A DNA stretch of 64,000 nucleotides from Plasmodium brasilianum (Eukaryota > Apicomplexa > Aconoidasida > Haemosporida > Plasmodiidae), in contig NC_090125.1 in assembly GCF_023973825.1 (NCBI RefSeq), forward strand, positions 628,501-692,500. The letters run 5' to 3'. The notes under the pieces were generated by a model that was not told the origin of the DNA, searched no databases, and saw nothing but the letters and a program-made list of their open reading frames with translations. Both the position numbers and the translations under genes were made by a program. Shown here piece by piece: positions 26,362 to 38,436 of this stretch (position 1 is the stretch's first letter; each line of letters opens with the position of its first letter).

Positions 26362-27322
26362 CATATTAATGGTTTACACTATTTTATACACAAATTAAAA
26401 GGACATTATTTTTTGGAGTAAAATAAAACAATAAAAATTAAAAAAATCTTACATCTCCTCCTGTAAGACTTTTCCTTTAATATTTGATCTGGTGTCATAA
26501 CATTTACATCCTTATCATCTAATGGTTTTTGGTAACCTATTTCATTTTTATCAATTTTGTCTTCATTTTTTGTTAAAATTATTTTCATACATGGAACAGT
26601 AGTACTATATTCAATTATTCTATTTGATGAATCTTTATTTTTTTCATTTTCTTCATCCACTTCTTCTTCATCGTCCGATTTTTTATCTTCGCTCTTTGAA
26701 TTTTTCTTTAATCCGCTATTATCCCCTCTATAAAAATAATAAATATAATTTGTTCATTTTACATATTATACTATCTCATACTTTTTCTATGTACATTAAT
26801 ATATGTGTATCCACTGTATGTTCCATGTAAAAAAAGATTAGAACAAGAACTATATAAAACAAACGTGTCGGAAAATTATGAATTAAAACTAATATATAAT
26901 AAAAACAAAACATATAAATATATATTTATACGTATGGCGTATTATGTAAAAAAAAAAAAAAAAAAAAAAAAATTTAAGTTCAAATACAACTGCCAAATTA
27001 TACTCCTAGTTGTAACTGTAATAAGAAACTTGTGCAAAGTACAAAAATATAAATTTTTATAAAGAAAAAAAAATTCGAACCTTTTAATTGTATGTTCTTT
27101 TTCATAAAGTTTGGTAAACTGGTGTAATCCTTTTGCCCTCCTCTTGACCATTTCAGCAACATTAACAACTGAGCTAATGGCTTTACCTACCCCCGATAAA
27201 ATTACTTCATCGTTTGTTTCAAAAAGAACGATTGCTTTATAGACGTAATCTAAAGCATCACTCTTATAACTTACTCTTATCTCGTTTTCTAATTTTGTGT
27301 CGCTTTTTGTGCTACCAGGCAT
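26176..27322 (-). CDS. ALBA2: DNA/RNA-binding protein Alba 2, three exons, 205 aa
   Basis: Alba proteins bind DNA and RNA; in Plasmodium they act in chromatin and mRNA storage/translation control. Exons on the - strand are 27081-27322, 26453-26727 and 26176-26276; their lengths (242, 275, 101) sum to 618 nt, 205 codons plus stop, and donors/acceptors are GT/AG (AAAG|GTTCGA, AGAT|GTAAGA; TATAG, ACAG). The Alba fold starts with IRVSYKSDALDYVYKAIVLF and the glycine loop SGVGKAISSVVNVAEMVKRR, typical of the Alba core, and continues in exon 2 with TVPCMKIILTKNED. Between these lies an acidic/Lys insert (residues ~83-115, DDEEEVDEEN). The C-terminus is Arg/Gly/Tyr rich (RRGRGGDRYRTNYRR), a likely RNA-binding tail. 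The choice of Alba 2 rather than 1, 3 or 4 rests on size, the RGG tail and remembered gene order next to VPS13. Confidence 0.88.
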
Positions 27323-30300
27323 GTTGGAAAAATAGTATTATGTAAAACGATACAACTTATAAAATATTTGTATTATAAAATTATATACATAAGAATTTAT
27401 ACATATATACAAATATATGTGGTATATGTATTTATGCATGTAAGAATGATACAATAATTAGTAAGCTTCAAAAAAAATTATAGCACTTAAAAATTATTTA
27501 TTCATAAAAAAAAATTTTTATTAAAAATGTGAAATTTGTTATGAAAATGTAAAAAGTAAAATGTATAATGTATAATTTAAAATGTATCATGTATAATTTA
27601 AAATGTATCATGTATAATTTAAAATGTATAATGTAAAATGTATAATGCAAAATGTAAAATGTATAATGTAAAACGAATAATGTATAATGTAAAACGAATA
27701 ATGTATAATGTAAAACGAATAATGTATAATGTAAAACGTATAATGTAAAATGTAAAACGTATAATGTAAAATATAAAATTAAGGAATAAAATTCAATATT
27801 TTTAATTAGTACAATTATTCTTAATATTCAAAAATAAATATGTAAATTAACAACTACTTATAATAAATATAATTTATTTTATTACATAAACATATGTATA
27901 AGTAAAAATAAAAAAAATTATATAATATGACAATTTAAAAAATTTCATAAAAATTTAAAAAAAAATGTACATTGTTAAAATAGTAAAAGTTGTAGAGAAT
28001 TCTTATAAAAGAATATATAATTTATTATTTTTCTCCCTTTTTTATATTACAAAATAATTTTTTTTTTTTTTAAGACTTCAAAATATTTTTCTCCTTATAA
28101 ATATATGAAAATACTTTTTATTTTGTTTTATATTTTTTTATAATACTTTCATGTAAGTACAAAACAATTGTTTGTAGATCTTTTTCTTGTTACATAATAA
28201 ATACATAAATATAATTTTCTTTTTTCTTTTTTTTTAAATAAAATAAAAATGATGTAATATAAAAACAATCCTTATTTTACAATAAACATTACTTCTGTAT
28301 ATTTATACACGTATTGTGTACATAAGTAATTGCGTACATACTCAAATCATTATTTATATTTATGTATATATATACATATATATACATTTTTATACTGCTA
28401 AGTTATTTGGCTCAGTTATACACTGATAAGTATTATTATATTATATATGTACATAACTTACGTATATTTATAATATACATTCATACGCATATGATTTAAA
28501 TGTTTTTATTTGTAAATAACTCTTTTTCCCAAAACGCTTTTTGTTTATTAAACTACTCGAAGAATAATGTATCTCAGAATAATAGGACTCATTGAAATAA
28601 AACCTATTCAGTTATATTATACATATTTATTATGGAGCAAAAAATTTTAGTATCTTGTTTAAAAATTTATGAAATTACATTTATAATAAGGAAAAAGGAA
28701 ATTTGATTTTTTTTTTTTTTTTTTTTTAGCCATTATTCTTTTTACCACCTTACAGAAATTTATTCAATGTAAACATATGTGTTTATAAATACATATATAG
28801 ATTTGTTTTTCTTCTTTTTTTTTTTTCAATATAAAAAAAAATACAAAAAGATATACGAAAATATATTAAATATAATAGAATGAGAATTGATAAAAAAATT
28901 TGTAAAAAATTAAAACATGGGGTTAATTTTTTACAAGCCACATAAGTGCATATACATTTACATATAAAAACATACGTACATAACCCTAGGACTGTAAACA
29001 TTCCTCCCACCTTAGCAAATAGTAATAAATATTATCTTACAAATAATGTGTTGGTTTATCAACCTGTTTGAAAAAATATTTATGTACACATGTTTGTTTG
29101 TGCCTTTTTTTTTTTTTTTTTTAATTACTCCTAATTTACCACAAATTCACTAGTTTGCTAATTATCTTATTATTTTTTTACAAAAAATATAATAAAAAAA
29201 ATAAATTAAGTTTACATATATGGGTATACACATAAATACGTATGTATGTACACACATATATATAGTACATGAAGGTAAAAACATATACGGATACTACGTA
29301 ATTCACCTTGACAATTCCCTTCTTTGATCATATATATGTAACAAGGCTCTTTATACACTTATATATTTAAATAAAAATATATATTTATGTATATATATAT
29401 GCATATTGAGTAATTTTCCATGTAAGTTGAAATTATGGGGTTATATTAACAAAAGAAGAAACTGGCCCAAAATTAGTAAGCTGGAAAAAAAAAAAAAAAA
29501 AAAAAGAAACCAAATTACAATATGTAACACAAAAAGGCGTTACGAAAACGTAAATAACCGTACAAAAAAGTTAGCATATACTTATATGTACGTATATATA
29601 TATACATGTACCTTTACAAACATTATTACTCAAAAATGAATAAGGCAATTGCTTATAATTTAAAAGGCAACTGTAGAATAATTTGTTCATATTGGAGGTA
29701 CATGTATTATTCATCTAGAATATTTTTTATGTTTTAAAAATTTGTACATACATTTGGATCATATAAAAAATTATATATAAATATTTGTGTACACAAAATT
29801 TGGGAGGAAAAGTAATATTTTCATATAAGTATAAATAAAGGTAGACTCATATGGATGTTCTTAAAAATATAAAAACATACATGTACACATATACATATAT
29901 ATATTCAAATTTCCCGCGCAATTTTATTTTCATTCAGAAAGAGAATGTAATAAAACTGTTCGTTGTTTTAGTGAATATTAAATTATATAATTAAAAACAT
30001 TTGGTAAATACATATTGCTACCAAAAGTTTTTATTACTTTCTTAATATTTTTAGTTAAGCTGCACTTTCTTCCTTTTTAATTTCACATGACTTTAAATAA
30101 AAAATCATTTACAAATTCTGCGGCATTCGACTGTAGTTTCATTAATTTTTTTGCAAAAAATATATTTAAATCGCTTTTATTTATTATGAACATTTTTTTC
30201 AGAAATAACTGAAAAAATAAATGTAAAACGAACATATGTGCAGCGAATTATGTATATTTTGTACAAGTGGGCACATCGCATATACATAACTTCACATATA

Positions 30301-30940
30301 TATTCATGTATTTATATATATATATATATATATACTTTTATATGTATATACGTAAGAATGTATAGAGGCGCATATGTGGAGTTAGACCCAAAGGAAACAC
30401 GTCAAATTATACTTTAAGTAGTAAAACACAGCTCCCTCTAATTTTGTATTTGATCAAAAGGTTAGAATGAAAATTTAAAGGAAGAAATTAAAAGCATTTG
30501 CATATCTAATTTAGTATAATTCATTTCACACGTTTTTTTTTATAACAAAAAAAAAAAAAAAAATATATATTTTTTAAAGCACCTTCAGCCGTTCTATATC
30601 ATCCTCGCCACCCTTCATTTTTAAACTGTTTACGCATGTCATATAAACTTAAAAATTGAAGAACATATAAAAAAAAGGAAAAAAAAAAAAAAATGGGAGA
30701 AAAAATAAATACCGTTGCATTTGTGTAAAAATATTCAAATAATAATAAATTAGAAAAATAAAATTAATATAAGCAAGTAGTCCTTAAGCCATATAAATAC
30801 CTACGTACTCCCGCTTTTGTATACCCTCATTTAATTATATCTCTCTGTACTTTTTATGCTTAAAATAGTGTCATATTACCACGAAAAAGCGTTAACCTTT
30901 CCACACATGCGCAGTAGCGTATATATATATATTTAAATAT
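27323..30940. other. Divergent 3.6-kb intergenic region (ALBA2 / MOG1)
   Basis: The genes on either side point away from each other, so this spacer should hold both promoters. It contains the 21-bp repeat at 27559-27776, (TA)n near 30314-30332 and many A/T homopolymers. Open frames at 28783-29010 (-) and 29406-29639 (+) start at non-ATG codons and have AT-driven composition; I do not call them. Confidence 0.55.
27559..27776. repeat. 21-bp tandem repeat upstream of ALBA2
   Basis: Two related unit types follow each other: AATGTATCATGTATAATTTA-like copies, then AATGTATAATGTAAAACGAA-like copies, each about 21 bp. The array lies about 240-450 bases 5' of the ALBA2 start codon, so it is in the promoter or 5' UTR of that gene. 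Confidence 0.8.
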
Positions 30941-31462
30941 ATGCAGAAAACAAAAATGGAAGAGAAATTATATGAGAATCATTTTTTTGATAAATACATT
31001 AAAATGAATATTCCTGACAACTACTTGGATGCATCAAAGTACAGGTTAATACCGGATAACCAAGAAGTGTACGTTCACAAATTTGATAACAAATGTTTTA
31101 TTATTGAAGTTGTATGTTACCAAAATATAGATAATAATGAGAAGGGGGAATTTTATTTTTATGATTTAGCAAAAGAAAACTGTAGTATTGAAAACATGAT
31201 TATTGTAAATAATAGTTGCTTACCTCATTCACAAAGAAATTATATTTTAATTGTAGGTAGACAAAAAATAAAAAAACAAAATTCAGATATATACGAAAAC
31301 ATTTTACTATATATTTGTATATTTTCCTTTAAAGAATATAACGCTGATATATTAATTACATGGAATATACCAAAAGAAGACTTGGATATTCATCCCGAGT
31401 TGAACATATTTAATGAAATGATACAATCTTTTAGGATTCTTGATTACAGCTTATTTGTTTGA
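30941..31462 (+). CDS. MOG1: MOG1/RANGRF-like Ran-binding protein, 173 aa
   Basis: MOG1 binds the small GTPase Ran and promotes nucleotide release, supporting nuclear import and Ran cycling. The single-exon protein matches the family along its whole length by eye. It opens with LYENHFFDKYIKMNIPD, matching the family start 'LFGGAF...LP'. DASKYRLIPDNQEVYVH carries the hallmark 'D.S.lR.vPDNQEVf' motif that contacts Ran. Next come FIIEVVCYQ, then YFYDLAKEN at the position of the family's 'hFeDl' segment, then ILIVGRQKIKKQN matching 'vlsGkQ.iaKfn', then LLYICIFSFKEYNADILITWNIP matching 'l.llRLp...TDilit.N.P', ending FNEMIQSFRILDYSLF. Length fits the family (about 170-220 aa). Two in-frame ATGs are possible, 30941 and 30956; the second gives 168 aa. 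It reads away from ALBA2 and converges on SEC61-alpha. Confidence 0.85.
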   Translation: MQKTKMEEKLYENHFFDKYIKMNIPDNYLDASKYRLIPDNQEVYVHKFDNKCFIIEVVCYQNIDNNEKGEFYFYDLAKENCSIENMIIVNNSCLPHSQRNYILIVGRQKIKKQNSDIYENILLYICIFSFKEYNADILITWNIPKEDLDIHPELNIFNEMIQSFRILDYSLFV

Positions 31463-32610
31463 ACCAAATTTCGTAACATCATATATATACGGCCTATGCG
31501 TTTGTATGATATTTCAAGAACAGGGGTCTCATCTTACCGCTTATACCACACAACCCCACAATAAGCAACATCATCTGTATTACTATATTTTCAATTGACT
31601 TTTTAATTGCATTTTTTATTGTTTTTAATTAGGAGCTTAATTGTCTATTTAATTGTCTGTTTAATTATCTTTTTAATTATCTTTTGAGTTATATTTCTAA
31701 TCATTTTTTTAATATTTTTAATTTATTTTTATTTTATTATTATTTTTTTTTTTCCCAGTTTGTATACATCCACATCCTTTTGTTACAATATAATTATGTC
31801 GTTATTATTCTTGCTCACTTTCAAATTTATTGTGTGCTACTTTTTTTAGAATCCCCCAACGATGTTGTTTGAAATGTAGTCCTTTTTCCAACACTTTCGA
31901 AATGTTTTCTTCTTTCATCTGATTTCATTACCCTGCTTATCTATTTTATTTTATTTTTTATCTCCATTTTTTGGTGTTTTTATCTTGAAAAAAAAGCAAA
32001 ATTATATTAAATATGCTCCTTACATTTGCTATATTTTTTCTCCTCTTTTTAAACATAACTCTTCAAAGTTTTACATCTCAAAAAATTATAAAAATACATT
32101 TAAATTACGTTTCAGTGAATTTAAATATCCACAATGTAATAACTTTACACTTTATTCTTTTTTTTTTTTTTTCATTCAAGTTTAGTAAAATCGCTAAATA
32201 CTGACAATATTCATTGCGTAAACACATAATAAGCATATATCTACACATGCATGCCTTATAAGACACACCTTAACATACACAACATAACACACACTATGTA
32301 CCTTTTTAAGCACGCGCTTCCATTGAGTGCTGAGCTCACTCCCTCAATTTTTGCTATAACGCATAATAAATTTACACAACTTTTTACTTTTGTGTTTTAA
32401 TATATAATTTTTTGGTAGGCATTTTTTCTTCGTTATGTTTTGTTATTCATAAAATTGATCAAATATTTCATAAGGTGGTAGATCATATATGAATGAAGAA
32501 TACGGCAATTAAAATAGGTTATTTTATTCTATATAATATCGTAAAAGAAAAAAAAAAAAAAAAAAAAAAACAAAGGGCATGTATACATGCACGCACACAC
32601 GTACTTACAA

Positions 32611-32659
<49 letters not shown>

Positions 32660-32928
32660 TACTCATACGCATGTGCGCATATGGGCATAGTTAGTTATAC
32701 AAATGTACACATGAATACACATACGCACGTATTTTTTATAACTTCCCCCATCGTGACATTTAAAAAAAAAAAAAAAAGATAAAAGAAAAAAGGAAAACGA
32801 AAGAAATTAAGTAAGAATGAACGAAAGAAATAAAAAAAGGAAGAAATATTTTTTAAATAAAAAAAAAAAAAAATGGCCTGTTTTACAAAAATCGTTTTTC
32901 ATGCCTTTATCATATATGGGATTGACCT
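31463..32928. other. Convergent intergenic region (MOG1 / SEC61-alpha)
   Basis: Both neighbouring genes end here, so this is 3' UTR and terminator-type DNA. It contains a (TA)n tract at about 32615-32652 and A-runs near 32550, 32760 and 32860. Open frames at 31684-32204 are T-rich and have no recognisable domain. Confidence 0.55.
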
Positions 32929-34862
32929 TTAAAATAATGACGTTGCTTTTTCTTGTTCCTTCAAGAGCATTTCATAAAACTGGTAGATAATTGTAACTGC
33001 CAGTAGAATACCTGTACCACTACCTAAAGCACCTAGAAAGTCAGCTAAAATTGTTAAGGCACCAATACACATACCACCGAAAGCAGCTGCGGTGGGAATG
33101 TATCTGTTAAAGACACGAGTTAACGAAGTGGGTGTATCTCTAAACCCTCTCATACCAATTTGTTGATCTCTTAACTGTTTTGCTACATCTTTGGCTGAAC
33201 TACCAGACACCTCTATCCATGTTTTTGAAAAAAATGCACATGCAACTAGAACAAAAGATATGTACACTAATGTATGAAAAGGGTCATTTGTTATGTCAGC
33301 AAAAGAATTTGGTGGAGATATATAATATGCTATTCCACCAATTGGTATAGATGTACCACTAGATTCTACCTCTTGCCATTGACCTAATATATTAACTAGT
33401 ATACTATTTTTAAATCTTTTATATAATATTTGAGAAAAAAAATATAAATTAGAAACTAAAGCTGTTTGTAATATTATTGGAATATTACTAGTGTAAAATA
33501 ATTTAATAGGATAGGTTCCTTGTTGTCCTCTTACGCTTTGATATTTGACTGATAAATCTACTCTAAAACCTTGTAAATATATTACTATTAAAAAAACTAA
33601 AATGGTTGCTAGTAAATTAGTAACATTAGGTGCATGTGTTCTATAAAAAGCTTTTTTTAAAGCTGATATTTTATTCGATTCTGTAAATAAGCAATATATT
33701 AAAGATATAATAGCCCCTTCAAATTCTATTCCTTTATCTGTATTAATAGTTGTTGGACTAAAAGATTTCCACATAATTGTTTCACATATATTTGTTGCAA
33801 TAAATAACGATATACCAGATCCTAAACCATATCCTTTCTGTAATAATTCATCTAATAATATAACAACTACTCCAGCAAAAAATAACTGAAGAATAATTAT
33901 AATTGCATGACCTGTTCCTATTTCTGATAAATTCCCATATATACCACTAATAACATAAGCAATAGCTTCCCCTAATGTTATTAGCAAACCTAATAATTTC
34001 TGAGCACCTTGAAATAATGTTCTATCTTCTTTTAAACTTTGATCCACATCTATAATTTTAGATCCTGCTAATAACTGCATAACCATACCACTTGTAACTA
34101 TTGGTGATATACCTAATTCCATTAACGTTCCTCTATTCGATGCTAAAATTACCCGCATCCAATAAAACGGATCACTAGACTTACTCGTAACAATCCCATA
34201 TAACGGTATTTGGCAGCATATTAAAAATACAAACAAAGACACAGCTGTCCACAATAACTTTTCCTTAAATGGTAGTTTTCTATCTGACGACTGCACTTCA
34301 GGCAGTAAAAACATAACAGGCTTTATCAAGTTTAGGAATCTCACTGTATAATAGACGCGGGGTTGGAAGGGAAAAAAAAAAAAAAAAAGAAGCAATAAAT
34401 GATGCACAAAATGAATAAATGAAATATATGTGGCCCATGGGTAGGGATGAACATGCGATTTAAACACTTCTGCACATTTATGTTTTTAAGGGATGGAGTA
34501 AATATGTCGATTTCGGAAATAACTCTTAATGTGCAATCAGTCATATTAGACAACCATCGAATAATATACGTATCAGAAACATTAATTATTCGAATTATGT
34601 AAATTATGCAAAAAATATGATTATCACTGTCGGCATTCATTTCATATGAATTAGAATTTTATCCCTCTTTGAAAATGTAAATATGTAGGTGAGCAGTGTT
34701 CACTTCACATATGGACACATACGTTTCCTACTTACATGTTACACAACAGTGTAATAATATTTCGTTGTACTCATATAATATATATTACTTTACTGAAAAA
34801 TTCAGTTTTAACAAATATCAGTATAAAATGATCAAAATGTATTTTTTCCTTTCCTTACCCAT
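32929..34862 (-). CDS. SEC61A: Protein transport protein SEC61 subunit alpha, 472 aa, 4-nt first exon
   Basis: SEC61-alpha is the channel of the ER translocon. The main exon (32929-34343) encodes nearly the full protein: [18 protein letters not shown] at the N-terminus, the plug/TM2 segment [19 protein letters not shown], the SecY signature region [19 protein letters not shown], the cytosolic loop [20 protein letters not shown], and the C-terminal [19 protein letters not shown]; about ten membrane segments. The frame lacks a sensible start: the upstream in-frame ATG (34467) would add a T-run-encoded Phe stretch. A 4-nt exon ATGG at 34859-34862 followed by GTAAGG, spliced to TATACAG|TG at 34343, restores the exact family start Met-Val-Arg-Phe-Leu. 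The total of 1,419 nt gives 472 codons plus stop, the usual length. The intron is 515 nt (34344-34858). The residues around the channel are fully conserved, with no low-complexity inserts. Confidence 0.95.
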
Positions 34863-35857
34863 TCTTTCCTTATTTAGGTTTCTTTCTCACTCTTGCGTTC
34901 CTGCTTTATAATAAATAAAAAAAAAATTATTCATACATTTATACGACATTTATACGACGCTTATACTACATTTATACTACGTTTATGCTACATTTATACT
35001 ACGTTTATGCTACATTTATACTACGTTTATGCTACATTTGTGGTACGTTTATGCTACATTTGTAGTACGTTTATGCTACATTTGTAGTACGTTTATGCTA
35101 CATTTATACGACGTTTATACGACATTTATACTACATTTATACCATTCTTGCTATTTATTTACCACTCAAAAAAAACGTACACAATATTAAAATCTAGTCA
35201 TTTATGCTTTACATATATATATATATATATATATGCATATATATATATGCATATATGTATGTATACATATATACATACAGAGTAGCATATATTCACTTCA
35301 TTCATTCTGTTTATGTATTTCTTTTAGCTATTTTCACCTAATTAGTTTTTTTTTTTTTTTTTTTTCATCTTACTATACAATATAATCTATTTGAATCTTG
35401 TCCTTCTTATTTCCTTGTTTTTCTTTTTTATGTGTTAGCATATACCTATTAATTTATTATTTTAAATATTTTATAAAAAAAAAAAAAAAGGAAAAAAAAA
35501 ACAAAAAACAAAAACCTAAATAAATAAACACATAGTTTTTATATACTACGACAAATTTATTATTGTGTATACTCTAATAATATGAGCTTCAACTAACGCA
35601 TACTCTCGTATGCTGATAAATAGCAAATTATAATAACCTAATTTTTAAACAAATAAAAAATATAATATCGAACAAAAAAAAAAAAAGTATACATGTACAA
35701 ATGTATATACAATTAGGAAATTATTAAGTGTATATTATGAATTTCGTCATTGTGTCACTTCATTATTTTATCATTTTATTATTATTTTATTTATATATAT
35801 TTTTTTTTTTTAAACTATATAAATATATATGTATTATGTATACATATGTATTTATGC

Positions 35858-35894
<37 letters not shown>

Positions 35895-38436
35895 TATACA
35901 TGTATAAATGTAACTTTCATATTTTATATTATTTCTTTATTTAACGCGTACTGTATTACAGTGGCAACTGTGCGTTATTCAATATAAAATTTTTACTCCA
36001 AGCAAAATTTTACAAATATTGATAAAAAAAAATTTTCACTTTTTAAATTACAATTGTCCATTAGTTTTTTCATAAATATACGTTTGTGTACTTGTATATG
36101 TTTGGGAATATGTGTATATATATATATATATATATAATTCAAGAAAATATTTTTGAAATTTTTTCTTTTATGTTGTACGAGTTAACACGCTTAGTACCAT
36201 ATCTTCACGAATAAATTATGTTAACATATAAATAATATAATAACTGCTTTTCCTTTTAGCAATATTCTTAAACAACTTAAAATTGTGTTACATTTATTGT
36301 AGTTATACTTTCTAATGTTTCTAGCAAACTGTAGAGCACATGAGATGTTGCACGACGTTAATTTTTATTTTTCACGAATAAATATATATATATATATATA
36401 CATACGTACATACATATATACCTTTTTTCTTTTTTTTTTAGTTGTAATTACCTATGTTTTTGTTTGTAATGAATAAGAAAAAACAAAACGTACATCGCAC
36501 ATTATTATTTAATTTGTAAAAAAACATTTGTATACATCCATTTTATTATCCGAAGGGATAATAAAGCATGGTATTTTAGTTGAATTATGGTAAAGACAGC
36601 ACAAATATGAGGTTACATTTATTTTGTTTCGCTTATGGAAAAATTTTACAACACATTTTTACACTTGTAATATATAGATAACCCTTCTCTGCTATATTTA
36701 TAATTCCAAAAAAAATTTTTATTTAAATGCTAAATTTTTAATAAACCCTTAAAAGTTTCAATGTTTACCATTTAAAGAAAAACATATGTTCCCTCGGTTA
36801 AGTTTTATAAAGCACAGTAATTTTCATATTAAAAAAAAAAAAAGACGCGATTATGTGTACAACTGATGACAGTTGTATAAATTCATATTGTAGCTGCATA
36901 GTCATTATGAGAACTTCTGCACTTTAGAAATTTGCTCAAATAGTCAAAAAAATAAAACAAAAGATATTCCATAAAATTCGATAGAAATATCTGGAATGGT
37001 GGAGTTTCTTGTAAAGAATTTTCTTTATTTTTGTATGGTAATATAAATAATTTTACTCATTCTTTTATTTTCGCTTTTTTATGAATCTCTCATAAAAAAA
37101 AAAAAAAAAAGACCTAGGAAAAAATTTGATATGAACATATTTTTCTTACATGGACAGAAAATAAAATTCTCCACTTTAAGAAAAAAAAAGTATATAAATA
37201 AATAAAAAATCGTTTTCAGTCTGTTTATAATTTAAACAGAAACAAGTTATACAATACAAACTTGTGTAATATATTTTGATTAAACGCTTTATATGTTATT
37301 AAGGACGTGTAAAATTATTAAAGTGTATGGTGAATTTTCTTAATATATATTTACAATACTATGAATTACAGCACCAAAAAAAAAAAAAAAAAAAAAGTAT
37401 ATATAAATATATATATATATAAATACTTTTATAAAGGAATATGTGCAATTGTATATTTATAGACGACACAAGATAAGAAAAAATAATAACAGTTCTCAGT
37501 TAACTAATGAAGAATATTTCTTTTTTTAAAGAAGGGGAATTAGGTAAAATATTTAATCCCCCAATAGTTGCTGCAAGCTCATAAATAGGCAATAATATAA
37601 GCACATAAACAAGCATACCGGTAAAAGTGCAAACAAGCAAACGAAAAAAGAGCAAATTTGCAAAATTGTAAAAGAGTAATAACCAAGCAGAATAAAATGT
37701 AAATATGCAAGAAGCAAAAAATGAATATATGTAAGCAGCAAAAAGTGAATATATGTAAGCAGCAAAAAGTGAATATATGCAAACGCTTAAACTGGTAAAC
37801 ATATACAAGAATAAATACCAAAACATAAACAAATGCACAGTTTTAACCGTCTTCAAAAGTTTTACTTTTTTTTATGCCTTGATTTTTTTTTCCTTTATTT
37901 TATTTTTTTTTTTTTTGCGTCTTTTCAATTTTAACCCTAGTTCAAATATAAATGGAATGTGTTTTTCGAATAACAAAATATGTGAAACATGGGCTTGGTT
38001 AAAACCTTACAAGTGCTTCTTCTCCGTATACGCAAAAATACCAATCAAAAAGAAAATAAACTCCTTTATGTTATACTTAAAAAAATTATGCAATATATAT
38101 ATATATATATACGCATAAGTACACTTTTTTTCTCTTATTGTAATGCTAAAATGTAATGTATGCGTAGGTGTGTATTCCCCATTTTTTTTTTTTTTTTTCC
38201 TTTTTTCCTTGTTTACCTTTCCATATGTGCAATGTTGCAATATACAAAAGTGAACTTTTAAAATTATATAAATTGGATAACTAAGCATCTTCAGTATAAT
38301 TATATAACGGCAAAACATTTTATATATGTACACTTTTTGTTGTATACAAAATAGACAAAGTAAAAAATAAAAACAAATAAGCACTATTAGTGCAAACAAC
38401 ATATAGGCTAATCACTCGAGGAGAACTTTGGCAAAT
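34863..38436. other. Divergent 3.6-kb intergenic region (SEC61-alpha / dynamitin)
   Basis: This spacer should hold both promoters. It contains a 22-bp minisatellite (34935-35143), (TA)n tracts near 35215-35235, 35856-35890 and 36118-36138, and a short 24-bp repeat at about 37690-37780. From about 37500 to 38400 the DNA is less AT-rich and A/C/G-biased on the + strand, typical of a Plasmodium 5' UTR, so it may be the dynamitin leader. Open frames at 37500-37856 (-) and 37777-38118 (+) follow the 24-bp repeat and are not called. Confidence 0.5.
34935..35143. repeat. 22-bp minisatellite upstream of SEC61-alpha
   Basis: Copies of a 22-bp unit recur with GTTTATGCTACATTT cores starting at 34981, 35003, 35025, 35047, 35069 and 35091, flanked by degenerate half units in which GCT is replaced by CGA. 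The unit is itself two related 11-mers. It lies just upstream of the SEC61-alpha first exon (reading -), so it is in that gene's 5' flank. Confidence 0.88.

Noticed and set aside
34341..34640. ATG at 34467 or frames upstream as the SEC61-alpha N-terminus
   Set aside because: They add a T-run-encoded Phe stretch absent from the family, while the 4-nt exon at 34859-34862 gives the exact family start.
37500..38118. Frames of 70-118 codons on both strands upstream of dynamitin
   Set aside because: They follow a 24-bp repeat and the biased composition of a probable 5' leader, with no domain or splice support.
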